In this document: positions 46,678-57,717 of the stretch, one piece after another
Position numbering within the stretch: the first letter of the stretch is position 1
Layout: each line of letters opens with the position of its first letter
From: Cercis canadensis
Lineage: Eukaryota; Streptophyta; Magnoliopsida; Fabales; Fabaceae
Length of the DNA: 64,000 bases
Assembly: GCA_003255065.1 (NCBI GenBank)
Contig: QAOA01003908.1
Coordinates: 34,408-98,407, forward strand
Direction of reading: 5' to 3'
Program-made: the position numbers and the translations under genes
The notes under the pieces: model-generated
What the model saw: only the letters and a program-made list of their open reading frames with translations
Database searches by the model: none
Told to the model about the DNA's origin: nothing

Positions 46678-49377
46678 CTGGTAGAGAACCACAACCAAAA
46701 AGAACCTTGATATCCAAAACTTGAAGCTCCTCAAGCCTGAAAACAGTCATAGTATAAACATTAAAGATTATAAGAAGCAAGAAAAAACTATCTAATCATG
46801 CATAATAAATTGAAATATGAAATATCTATCATAAATTCAATTTTTTTTTTTTTCAAATTTCATCACCCAACTCTACACATTGGCCTGTTTAATTGAACTG
46901 CTTTACATTCAACTCTAGCATCTTGAATAATCTTAAAAAATTCAGACCTAAACTTTATACCTGTTATCTTAAATAGTATAACATCTAAAAATTGCTAAAT
47001 GCCATTGCTAACCAGTCACCATGTGGTATTTAGTGATCATCGAAAGAGATAGGTCTAGAATGTGATATTATTCTCTGTTTTGGCATTATTAATCTCGAAG
47101 TTACTGTTCTCAGTCACACCCACCCACCCAATTGACCTACAAATCTCCTTTGTTTGCCTGCAAAAATTAATCATCAACCTTCCATCTTCTACCAGTAGAT
47201 CGCCCAAGAAAACCCTGATTTCAGCCTAGCCCCCTTGCAGTCTTCTGTCACTCAGTTTTTTCATTATTGTTTATGTTGTTTCACAGAAAGTCATATCTAA
47301 CTTCATTGTTTACCCAAGTGCTTGATGCATGAGACGTAGTATATCCTACAAACCAATTAAAGGCCACACTTAAATCCAACATGACATAGGTACATACTTA
47401 TACAGTTAGGACTTTTGGTAATCAAGGAGGTGGTTATTACATTATGCATCTCTCGTTATAGGAAAATGGTGACTAGAATCCGAATATAGAAAACCAGTAA
47501 AATAAAAGTATTACCTAATATTAAATGCTTCCTTTAGCTGTCCTCTATTGTCAAAAGGAATAAACTGGTAGAGCAACCAACAATTAATAATTCTAATGAA
47601 TATATATGCTAGTGAAGGCAGAAATTTATTGGACATTCTAATACTTATACAGAATAGTGAACAAGTGAAAGTTACATACTTTGAACAATCCATCATACAA
47701 GTGGAGTCCAATCAGCTGGCAATCGGGATCAATAATGCCAATCTGCAAAAAGAGAATAAGTAAACTGGTGGAATGCACTATAACAAACTTTCACCCTAGA
47801 GTTGATTTAACTTTTATGTGATCCTAACTATCAGAGCTGCATATGAACACAATCAATACCCACAAGACTTGCAAGTAGATAGAAGTGAATAATACCAGAC
47901 CACTATCGGTGGGACATCCTATACGATCTGAAACATCACCCATTGCCATGAATGACAATGACACACAAAATTCAGCAAACAAAAAAGATACACCTATGAA
48001 TTGCTCACAATTACTGAAAAACAAGGTATGCTGTATGGTTTCTGTATGGATGCTATGAACTTGTATCACCAGATTATTACTCATCATCAACAGTAGCTTT
48101 TTAAGGAATTAAGATAGTAAAAATCTAAGCATAACCACAGGGGACACCAATGACAAGGATTGAAGCAAAACATCTCAATCTTCACTGAAATTCCCAATTT
48201 GTAAGGACATGTAATCAAAACCAAATACAATCCAACCAAATAACCCTGCTTTAAAGAAAGTAATCACTAAAAATGCCCAGTCAAAAATAAACTTGTGTTC
48301 AGTTATAACTGTCTCCTTTCTTCCTTCCTCCCTTCCTTCCCAAATAACTTTTTTCCTTTCCCTGGATCCTATGAGAGAGAAGTTATTAAATACTACTATT
48401 TGGATTTTCTAGCCATAGCAGGGGGCAGAATGCCAATGAAAATATGATACCTGCAAGCCCTGAGGTGTAAGCAAATGAATCTCAATGCATATATTGAATC
48501 AAATAATTTTCAAACAGTGTGAATATATAATCATCCGAAGAAGATTAAAACATAATCGATAATTTATTTGAAAAGAACATCAGTTCTCTGATCAAGTAAG
48601 TAAATGGAACACATACTATTATGATAAAGAAAATAAGATATCTAATTTTATTTCCTCTTTCACTTGAGGAAGGACATTGAGGTTTATCGCGAATAATGCT
48701 TATCCCAAAATCATAAAACCCAATTGACAGACAATTTTATACCCCAGAAGAGAAATAATAATAATATATATGCCTGTATCCTTTTACAGGGGGGAGAGAG
48801 AGAGAGAAGCAATAGTAATATGAAACTTGAAATCCAGAGAAACCCACTGTTCTACAACAGATTAAAAAAATATGAAACCATAAATGTCACTTACTCCAAG
48901 CTTCCAAGGAGTACAGGAAACACATAGAAACCCACTATTTCTCTATCCAAAATTGACATTTCTAAGGGATAAAAAACACTAACAATATGAAACTTGAAAT
49001 CCAGAGAAACCTACTTTTCTCCAACAGATAAAAAAAATTAAATCATAAATATCAATTACTCCAAGCTATCAAGGATATAACTAAACACATAGAAACCCTT
49101 TATTTCTCTATCAACAATTAGCATTTATGTATAAACTTACATATACCCCTATCTATACACAAATACAAGAACTGTGACCCAGAACCCTAACACAAATTTT
49201 TAGTTTATGGGTGCGTGAAAAAAGCAATTGGGTACCAAAAAATCAATAAAGGGAGAGAAAAGAGATAATTTACACAATAATGAGATTAAGCTCTTCAGGG
49301 CTAGTGAAATTGCCCACACAGGAATGGGTAACGTTGATGGGCTTGTGAGCTGTGACGACGTAGTTCCATATGCTCAT
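46678..49377 (-). pseudogene. DDB1: DDB1 5' fragment, copy B
   Basis: The order is the same as in copy A. Exon 1 is 49274-49377 (MSIWNYVVTAHKP; the last codon changes Ala to Val). Exon 2 is only a stub at 48452-48480. A partial exon 3 ends at 47896 (AMGDVSDRIGCPTDSG). The next exons are 47680-47742 ([15 protein letters not shown]) and 47515-47564 (IPFDNRGQLKEAFNIR, with the first Val changed to Phe). A further exon, 46678-46736 (LEELQVLDIKVLFGC), is present only in this copy within the window. Damage: about 75 bp, including the exon-2 acceptor and half the exon, is deleted between two ATGC repeats; the start of exon 3 is missing as in copy A; and the LEEL exon appears to have lost about 17 bp between TTGT repeats, shifting the frame before VVLYQ. 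It cannot make DDB1. Confidence 0.85.
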
Positions 49378-49523
49378 TGACCTTCCTTGCTTGAAAATGG
49401 GGATCCTTTAGTAATGGAAAGGAAGAGCCCCGGTTCTCTCTCTCTCTCTCTGTTTTCGTTTCTAGCCTCTTCTACTCTCTTCACTGTCACAGTGGCTCCT
49501 TTTCTCGCTCTCTTTCTCTGTAG
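46854..49523. repeat. Segmental duplication, copy B, left half
   Basis: Colinear with 29-2814. It ends exactly at the hAT target duplication, and the block continues at 56459 on the other side of the transposon. Confidence 0.9.
49516..49523. other. hAT target-site duplication, left
   Basis: CTCTGTAG, identical to 56451-56458 and to the single copy at the empty site 2807-2814. Confidence 0.95.
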
Positions 49524-49759
49524 CAAGGAACAAAATGTCTTGTCGTTTCGTCCGAAACGCACGAAAAATTTCCATTTCCTTCATGCACGACACGACACGA
49601 GGGTGCAATTCAAAAATTCTCCTGTTTCCATGGAAACATGCTGGTGTCGGTGCATTTCGGTGGAAACTGACAGAAACACACGAAATTTCCAGCTGGATAT
49701 CGAAACAAACTGAAACACAGCAACAGACAGAGTCACAGAAATCACAGAATGAATGAAAA

Positions 49760-50402
49760 GATAAGCAAATTATGCATGGTGGGTGCCCAACGTCTTCGGT
49801 CATTCCTTTGGCTACTGGGTCATGAGTCATGACAGCATCCTCACTAACCTCTGTAGGTACCTAAGAGGCTAAGACATATCACTCGGCTAGGAAGGTGTGG
49901 TGGTCCGGTGGAGGCTGGTTCATCAGTGTTTGTGGGCTGTGGCATAGTTCCTGAGTTATTGGTATTTCAATTTAAATAACTACAAACTAACTACAGAAAA
50001 CAAGCTGCTACGTGCTAACACAAGATGCTAAATGTGCTACCAAAAGAAATAACTGAAAACTAAATAAGTGCAGCAGAAAGCCAGAAATAGAATAGTGGGA
50101 GAGAGAGAAGCATGGCCACGTCCAATACCATGGCGAACTAGTTGCATGACTCGGTGAGTTCAGTGTACCCCGAGTTGACTCAGCCATGCACTCCACATTG
50201 ATTTGGCACGCTATGAACTTAGCTTGGGAACTTAGGATTTTTTATAGGCACACGATGAGATCTTCTTGCCTGTGATTTTTATTTCTGTAGTTAAAAATGT
50301 AAGCATCATGCACAATGAAGATTTTGTGTATTTGTGCATGTTCACATGTGCGTAAATAATAGAGAGATTTCCATAAGCAAGAGAAGCAAAGCTAAGAGAA
50401 GC
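49760..50402. other. hAT internal region, unassigned
   Basis: Between the left subterminal repeats and the captured expansin fragment. GC content is higher than in surrounding spacer (49780-49960). The frame at 50008-50196 (minus) has no motif. This may be more captured host DNA, but I recognise nothing. Confidence 0.4.
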
Positions 50403-51055
50403 TCTTCTGTAGAGTATTTCTATTAAAGAACACAAATAGGTTGCACCCTTTATATATAAACACTTCATAGCTATAATGGATGCATGAAAACATAGGAAGC
50501 CATTCACAGTTCTTGGCTTATCAGCGGAGGACGACGATGACAAGAGTTTTGGTGACTTCAAGCTTCGCTCTTCCCTTGCATGCTTGGGTACTGTCGAATC
50601 TTCGGGAGAAGACCAGAGTGACGATGCCAAGAGAGTAATGGGCAACTTAATCTTAAAGAACATTGTCATGGTAAGGTTGAAGTGGGAGCGAGATGAGTTG
50701 CACTAGCCGCCATTGTTACTGGTTTGAGNTCTTCAGTAGAGTATTTCTATTAAAGAACACAAATAGGTTGCACCCTTTATATATAAACACTTCATAGCTA
50801 TAATGGATGCATGAAAACATAGGAAGCCATTAACAGTTCTTGGCTTATCAGCGGAGGACGACGATGACAAGAGTTTTCGTGACTTCAAGCTTCGCTCTTC
50901 CCTTGCATGCTTGGGTACTGTCGAATCTTCGGGAGAAGACCAGAGTGACGATGCCAAGAGAGTAATGGGCAACTTAATCTTAAAGAACATTGTCATGGTA
51001 AGGTTGAAGTGGGAGCGAGATGAGTTGCACTAGCCGCCATTGTTACTGGTTTGAG
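50403..51055. other. Unmerged contig join at N 50729 with 326-bp direct repeat
   Basis: 50403-50728 and 50730-51055 are the same 326 bp with few differences, exactly abutting a single N. This doubles the 3' part of the expansin-derived sequence and is most simply an assembly overlap. Confidence 0.85.
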
Positions 51056-51281
51056 CATAGTTCGGAGGGAAAAAGTTGGTGGCAGTGACGAAGAAGGAAG
51101 GACTACCGGGATGACACTCATTAGCACACTTAATTTCAAAGCAAGTTCCGCAGCTAAACCCATTGTTGAATAGAGCAGTGCAACAGATAGGGGTGAGTTG
51201 TGTAGAAGCAACAACCAAGGACCAAGCCACTTCACCAAGCATCACACCCAGCCACGTAAACCAGCAGCAGCAGCTTTTCAT
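50530..51281 (-). pseudogene. Expansin gene fragment captured inside the hAT element
   Basis: On the minus strand, 51281-51030 reads ...[45 protein letters not shown], the core of the alpha-expansin catalytic-like domain (family pattern TALFNNGLSCGACFEIKC and HPGSPSI.ITATNFCPPN). Expansins are secreted wall-loosening proteins. In-frame TAG follows NNGG where the family has a Trp codon. Beyond it, CNSSRSHFNLTMTMFFKI resembles the HFDL-MPMF-KIA segment, and a shifted frame then gives LGIVTLVFSRR in place of AGIVPVSYRR. Upstream of the fragment the true signal peptide and first expansin cysteines are lacking. It is a non-functional piece lying antisense to the transposase, consistent with gene capture by the transposon. 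Confidence 0.8.
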
Positions 51282-51810
51282 ATGAAGTTTATCGTGATTT
51301 GCAGTCTGCTATTAAGAGTCTCTCTGGCCAGGTTCTCTTGGGTGGAAGGCACATCCAATTTTTCTCCAAGATTTCTGGTTTGCTGAATAAGGAGTGGCAC
51401 GTTAAGTTGAACCACGTAGGCAGACAAGGAAACTGTTGCGCTGATTAGTTGGTGAACTATAGTTTGAATCAACCTTTGGGTGCCATGCAACTAATGTCCC
51501 CTCTGCATGCGTTAACTCTGATGGTTCTAAGTTTCAGAGTTTTAGAGTCGAGGATGGGAGCTTGTTATAAAGGACGTGTTTAGAGAGAGTAATGCATGCG
51601 GTGATGCCTTAGCTAGGAAGGGGCATGTGGCCTCATTTTGTGTTGTTCAATTCTTTGTTTGTCCTTTGTGTATTAGGTAGCTTTTGGTTGGGGATTTTTT
51701 TGGGTGTTTCGACGGCTAGAGTAGTCCCTGGGTAGTTTCTGCACTTTGCTTTTGTTGGTCTCTTGCCCCGTTGTTCAACCAAAAAGAAAAAAAAGATAAG
51801 CAAAAGCAAA
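51275..51810 (+). mobile_element. LINE 3'-end (RNase H) remnants inside the hAT element
   Basis: The plus strand contains KEWHVKLNHVGRQGNCCAD followed by a stop and LVNYSLNQPLG, matching the C-terminal RNase H region of plant LINE ORF2. A second similar piece, RESNACGDALARKGHVASF, follows at about 51575-51640, then an A-rich tail at 51780-51797. Both are short and interrupted. They differ from the LINE at 39199. They show that the left half of the hAT element is a mosaic of other sequences. Confidence 0.6.
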
Positions 51811-52787
51811 ATGAAAAAGAATCAAAAGCAACCAAAAAAAAATAAAAGATGTGACAATTTATATCACAATACATGAATGAGAAAGGACAATAATTGGTAA
51901 AGTTAAATAAGAACAAAAGATACGGTTTGACTCCATTATTTCTCAACCTTCACTCCACCAACCTTCAACTTGGTTGTGCAAAATAGAGAAAAAATCTGAA
52001 GCTGCCCAGCTGCATTTTCCATTGAAAGTTAATTTCTCTGCCTGAAGGTTAGTCTTTTCTAGCCCTCTAATTTGTGATTTATGGTTATCTTTCCTTTGGG
52101 TATTGGGTCTTATTCTATCTTAAACTCAGATTAGGAAGAGTGCCCTTGAACTAAAAATCAATCATAATAAACAATACAAAAAAAAAAATTTCTTCTCCTT
52201 AGTCTTCTGTAGATGGAGTAGTGCATCTCTGTCTTAAAAGAAATAGAAAATTACTGGAAGTGGTGCACATGGTTTCTCTTTCATACTATTTTTTTTTTAA
52301 GTTTTAGTCGCAAGTGACAAGCTTCATGTTGGAAGCTTTTTATTTGATGAAAATTTGGTGAGAGCTAGTGAGTAAAAACTGATTTCTTTGCTTGTTGCTG
52401 ATATAATTACCATAGAGGATTCTAAATTTCTAATTGTGCACCATGAATTTTCTTTGTACTATTCTTTTCTTTAGTTATGCTTTTCCACTATTGATTAGAT
52501 TATTTTACAGCAACAAATAAGAGAATAAAGTTATATGTTATATTTAGATAGATCATATTTTCATTTTACTTTAGAAACATGTAGATAAAGACTCGTAGCC
52601 CCATTTGAAGTACTATGGGAACTTGAAGCAATGAGCTACAAAATTGAAAATGCTGAAGTTTTATAAATGCTCTCATTTGTTATTTTCATGGTATTTTGGA
52701 TGAAAAAAATAGAATGATTATCTTAAGCTATAGAGTTTAGTTTATTTTTTAGTTACATATTTGTATTATTATTTTTGGGATACAGGT
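51811..52787. promoter_or_regulatory. hAT transposase 5' region
   Basis: AT-rich sequence before the transposase ATG. A TTTTGGGATACAG|GT segment just before the ATG (acceptor AG at 52784-52785) suggests the end of a 5'-UTR intron, which is common in plant hAT genes. The start of transcription cannot be placed. Confidence 0.45.
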
Positions 52788-55700
52788 ATGAGTTCAAGTA
52801 GGGGGAAAGAAATATTAATAGAGGAAGATCCAAAGGAGAAAAAAAAAAAAAAAAAAGATCCTGGTTGGACTTATGGAGAAATGTTGGGTGGAAATAGACA
52901 ACATGTACAATGCAATTTTTGTCATAAAATAATGAAAGGTGGTGGTGTGACTAGATTGAAGCAACACTTAGCTGGGGGTTATCCCAATGTTGAGAAATGT
53001 GAAAAATGTCCTTTAGAAATTTCTAAGAAAATGAGAGAACTTTTGAAGGGCAAAAAGAAAGAGAATGAACAATTAGCTACTGCAAGAGCTGAAATGAGGG
53101 AAAATCTAATGGGTGGAGCTAGAAGAAGAGCTGGCATTGAAGAGATATCATCTGAAGATTCAGATGATGATATGACAATTCGAGAGAAAGAAGAGTTAGA
53201 ATATGCAAAACAGATATCTATTGAAGATATACACAGGGCAGAAAGAGGACATCAATATGGTCATTTTCAACCAATATCAAAGAAAGGAAAAAGACCTTTT
53301 TTTCGTAGTGAAAGTGTAAAAGAGTCTACAAGCAAAATCTTTAGCAAAAAAAAAGAAAAGGGTCCAACCAAGGAAGAGATGAATCCTTCAATATATCGCC
53401 AACGAGATGTTTATCAACAAAAGTTGCACCATTTGTGGAATCCCAAAAAATGGGCAAAGTCAGCAAAGCAAGCAATTGGTAAATTCTTTATTTATCAAAA
53501 TATTCCACCAAACAAAGCCCAGGGTCCTTTTTATGATATCATGATTGATGAAATTGCACGTGCGGGTGTTGGGGTGCAAGGTCCTACTCCTTATGATATT
53601 GGTGGCCCAATTCTTGATGATGAAATAGAAGAGATAAAAGAATACATAGAAAATTTTAAGAAGAAATGGGCAATTTATAGTGTCACAATTATGTGCGATG
53701 GTTGGCAATCTATATCCCGTTTAGTAATCATAAACTTTTTGATCTACTATGATGGGAGAATAGTTTTTCACAAGTCAATTAATACAAGTGGAAGAGAAAA
53801 AGATGCCAAATATATTTTTAGCTTGATGGACCAAGTGGTTGAAGAGATCGGTGAAACTAATGTTGTGCAAATCATTACAGATAATGCATCTGCATACAAG
53901 AAGGCTGGTGAGTTATTGATGCAGAAGAGACCACACTTGTATTGGACTTCTTGTGCTACTCATTCTCTTGATCTAATATTGCATGATTTTGCAAAATTTA
54001 AAGAAGTTGAGAAGGTTTTGGAAGATGCTAAAAGGTGCACCAATTTTATTTACAATCATTCCAAAAAATTTCACATGATGAGAACCTATTACACAGGAGA
54101 GTTGATTAGACCTGCTCATACACGGTTTGCAACCAATTATATTGCTCTTGCAAGTCTTATGGAGCAAAAAAATGGGCTGCAAAGAATGGTTACTTCAGAT
54201 GAATGGTATAGGAATTTAGCTAATAAGGATTCAGCTGGAGCACGAGTTCATGCCACTATACTAGATCCAAATTTTTGGAAGAATGTTAAGAAAATTGTTG
54301 ATATACATATACCAATTGCTAAAGTTCTAAAGCTGGTTGATGGAGAAAAGCAAGCTACAATGCCATATGTTTATGCAGCAATGTGCAAAGCAAGATCAAC
54401 AATTCAAGAGATGACTCCTAAGTCAGGCAAAAAGTATATTGATATGATTGACTATCATTGGCATAAACAAATAATCAGTGATATTCATATGACAGGTATT
54501 AAATATTTGATTATACATTTTTATTTATGTTATTTTTGTAATACATTCATATTTATTTCATCTTTAACTATAGTAATTGATATTTTATTCTTGATTTATA
54601 CATGAAAAAAGCATATTACTTGAATCCATCATATCAATACTCTGAAAACCTTGGAGCTCAAGAACATTTGTTGAAAGCGCTTAAGCATGTGATTTCTAGA
54701 TTAGAGCCAAGCTCAACTAAAGCTTCCTATGCACTCAATGAGGTATTTATAATTTTTTCTTTATCTTTCTCATTTGTGATAAGAACATCTAATAATTACC
54801 TGCACTAAATTTTTTATGTAGGTCAAAATATTTCGAGATGCCATGTATGGATTTTCCAACAAATTAGCTATCAAAGGAAGAGATAAAACAGATCCAGGTT
54901 TGACTTATTATATTAGTAACAAAATTGCTATGTGTATATGGAAACATTTCAATATATTACTAACTAATTTCCACCAATTTTAATTTGCACCTGAATGGTG
55001 GCTTATGCATGGCATTGATGCTCCAAATTTAAGAAAAATTGCAATAAGAATATTGTCACAAACAGCTTCGTCTAGTGGGTGCGAAAGAAATTGGAGCACA
55101 TTTGTACTTATTCACACAAAAGTCCGCAATCGTTTGAATTATGATAAATTAGAGAAGCTTATTTTTGCACAATATAACATGCGATTGAAATTGAAGCATA
55201 TTATGAAGGAGCATAATGAATAAGGTGTTGACTTCAAAGCAATAGATTTGACCACAATTTTTGAAGAATATGATGGTATTTCAGAATGGTTAGATGATCC
55301 TGGTGATGCACTATTAGATGAATTGGATGAAGATACTGGAAATATTAGGCCAAATACTTATTTGGCTACATTTGCTAATCGATGGTCAGATTCACAAACT
55401 ACTCGACTAAAAGTTAGTGGAAAGCAACCAAATAGAATAACTACAGATGAGGAGTTTGAAAATTTGATGAGAGGATCAACACATCATGGATTTTCACATA
55501 CTGCTGATGTTGATGAGGAATCAAATGATGATACTGATACTGATACTGATCCAGGTGATGGTGGTGAAGTAGGTGGTGAAAATGTCACAAGTACTGATAG
55601 GGGTGGTGAAAGAAGTCATTATTCACCAGGTATAGTTTTCACATCAGAACAAGGATTTCAATATTGCACTGAAGATACTGATCATGGTTATAGGCCTTTT

Positions 55701-56093
55701 GACTATAATAGACCAAGTGATAATGATGTTGAAATGCAAGATGTTGAAGAATTGGCTTCTAATTTTTCTTCACTTAATACTCGTGGATGTGAGTCTAATA
55801 GATTTGGTTATACTTTATCATCTTCAGCACGTGGTCAGAGTTCTGGGCATGATTCATCATCTTCTGCACATAATTATGGCTCATTATACTCATCATCCTC
55901 ACAGGTTGATTGGCGTCTTCCAACATACTATATGGAGGATTTTGAAAAATTTAAGAGGGATTATGATAATTATTACTGCTCTTACATGACTTGGATTAAT
56001 TATTGTGACTATGTGGAGAAGCATTATCAATTTCCTCTTAGATTATATCCAAGTTCTGGATATTTACCCTCTAGACATTCTACTGCTAATTGA
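52788..56093 (+). pseudogene. hAT transposase (BED zinc finger, DUF659, hAT-C dimerisation)
   Basis: Exon 1 is 52788-54495: a Lys-rich N-terminus (an A18 run), a BED finger at residues 42-74 (CNFC...H...C), then DUF659 and the RNase-H-like core with CDGWQSI, IITDNASAYKKAG and CATHSLDLIL. Exon 2 is 54612-54742 (AYYLNPSYQYSENLG; acceptor AAAAAG|CA) and exon 3 is 54822-54897 (VKIFRDAMYG...DKTDP). Exon 4 should start at 54991 (EWWLMHG...SSSGCERNWSTF...RNRLNYDKLEKLIFAQYN, the hAT dimerisation domain). However, the expected TTTGCAG acceptor reads TTTGCAC, and no other AG lies nearby. An in-frame TAA at 55221 is followed in the same frame by 290 more codons with an acidic and Ser-rich tail. Two lesions therefore break a protein of about 1005 residues. 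It cuts and re-inserts DNA at the element's TIRs when functional. Confidence 0.9.
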
Positions 56094-56450
56094 TTTGAAC
56101 TTTTTAATATGTTTTTGTTGATTATGTATTGTGTAATTTGTAACTTAAAGTATAATATGTACTTTTAATTAAGTTTTATGTATCTCAAATGTTTTAAACA
56201 TTTTGTGGACATTGATTATATTAATGTTATTTGGTTACAAATGTAATTATTCAATACTATATTATCTAATTTTATTTATTTTTATCACTAATGTTAGAAT
56301 CTTTTAAAATTAAAAAAAGTTATTGCTTAAAATTATTTAAAACGTTTCTTAAAAAATCTTCTGTTTCCACGAAATTTCCGAAACGTTTCCGAAACGTTTC
56401 TGTTTCTTGAGTGACCGAAACGGTACCTCGACACGACATTTAGTTCCTTG
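56094..56450. other. hAT 3' end: UTR and subterminal repeats
   Basis: AT-rich 3' UTR, then a cluster of GAAACGTTTC motifs at 56375-56405 and the right TIR ending at 56450. Confidence 0.75.
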
Positions 56451-56458
56451 CTCTGTAG
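56451..56458. other. hAT target-site duplication, right
   Basis: CTCTGTAG, identical to 49516-49523. Confidence 0.95.
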
Positions 56459-57717
56459 TATTGGTGTGCGTTGTTCAGAGGGTCTCAAAATAGCATTTTC
56501 GAAGAGGCACCTCTCTCACCGAAACGTTTCGTTTCTTTGCGCCCTTTGCCCTCATGGCTTTTCTGTTTTTTGTTTTTTGGAAGGTGGTTTTGACCTTGGG
56601 ACTCAATTGGGTTTGATTTTTATGGGCTTCTATTCGATTGGGGGCTACATGAGGCCTTATACAATGCTGGGTTTAGAGTTTACTTGTGATACAAATACTA
56701 TTTATGATATTGAATAACCAGTCATAAATAATATATACATGTCTAAAAGTTTAAGTACTTTATACTTAAATGTTGCGAAAATCTTTGAAATAGAAAATTA
56801 AAAAATATTTCTCCTAAAAAATTTTAATTACTAAAATAGAAATATGACTATAGATATCACGTAATGATCACTTGTCATTATGTATTTTCACTCACAATTA
56901 TTATTTTATTGTACCTTTTGATGGCCGGTCATATTTCTATTTTGATAATTAGCACATTTTGTTTCTATTTTTGAATCAAATGATTGTTGCATTTCTTTTT
57001 CTGTAATTGTCCCTTAATTTAACGTATTAGCAACAACAACAACAAAACAAAAGGATTTTATGATTGAATGAAGAAGTAAAATTGCTAAGGTATTGAATAT
57101 TTCTATTTGCCTTTGTTTGCTTTAATTAGTTTTTGAGGTTGTTCAAGCCATTATGACTTTAGGCACTTCAATATTTGAGCTCAGTTACATGAATCATCCT
57201 ATTTGATTGCTATATCGAATTTATATGTTGGGGAATCTCTAGTTTGTCTTCAGCTCTATCTTAGTTGCATGTGTTTGTTAATTTAAATTCCCAAAACCTG
57301 ATTTGGATGTACATTATAAAATTATTTTTAAAATATATTAAAAATAATTTTTAAAAATTCCAACGGAAACTTCCCTTGGAATTTTTTTTCCACAAAACCG
57401 AATTCTAATGGTAAAATTCCATTGGAATTACTTTTCCATTGAAATTTCCATTGGAATTTTGCAATTTCAATGGTCATTTCTCCAACAACCCAAATTCCAA
57501 CAAAAAAAATTCTGTTGGAATCTAGGACTTTTCTTGTAGTGTGATCTAAAAGTTTTTTTAGTATTCTATGAGTGTCAAGTATTAGAAGTAATAAGTATGT
57601 CACTTTTAAGAGTGGAAGAGTTTAGGTATTTATTTTAGTGCTGCATGATTTAAGGATCTACATTAATAATAAGAACAAGTTAGTAAGCCTAGAAGTCTAT
57701 ATGTAATAGTATAAATA
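56459..57717. repeat. Segmental duplication, copy B, right half
   Basis: Continues the DDB1 upstream region, matching 2815-4030, with a 12-bp extra segment at 56469-56480. The open frame at 56448-56717 starts inside the transposon and is fortuitous. Confidence 0.88.
57345..57541. mobile_element. CACTA-type right terminus (copy B)
   Basis: Ends in CTTTTCTTGTAGTG, the inverse of the plant CACTA terminus, and carries several ATTCCATTGGAATT-like subterminal motifs in both orientations. The left terminus was not found. The same remnant at 3666-3855 means the insertion predates the duplication. Confidence 0.6.

Larger units (their letters stand above)
49524..56450 (+). mobile_element. hAT transposon, 6.9 kb, with captured gene fragments
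   Basis: The terminal inverted repeats are CAAGGAACAAAATGTCTTGT at the left and, inverted, CAAGGAACTAAATGTCGTGT at the right, and the target duplication is an exact 8 bp; both are hallmarks of hAT elements. Subterminal regions (49546-49740 and 56355-56425) are rich in GAAAC/GTTTC motifs, probable transposase binding sites. The right half carries a transposase gene (52788-56093). The left half contains foreign sequence: an expansin fragment in antisense and LINE RNase H pieces. Insertion is 146 bp upstream of the DDB1 copy-B ATG, in what would be its leader or proximal promoter. The transposase has one lost splice acceptor and one stop, so the copy is probably no longer autonomous, although its ends look mobilisable in trans. 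Confidence 0.93.

Noticed and set aside
49462..49830. 122-codon frame across the left hAT border
   Set aside because: It spans the junction of host and transposon sequence, so it is a chance frame.
56448..56717. 89-codon plus frame MLCSIGVRCSEG...
   Set aside because: It begins inside the transposon TIR. The same host sequence in copy A has no equivalent start and an indel changes the frame.
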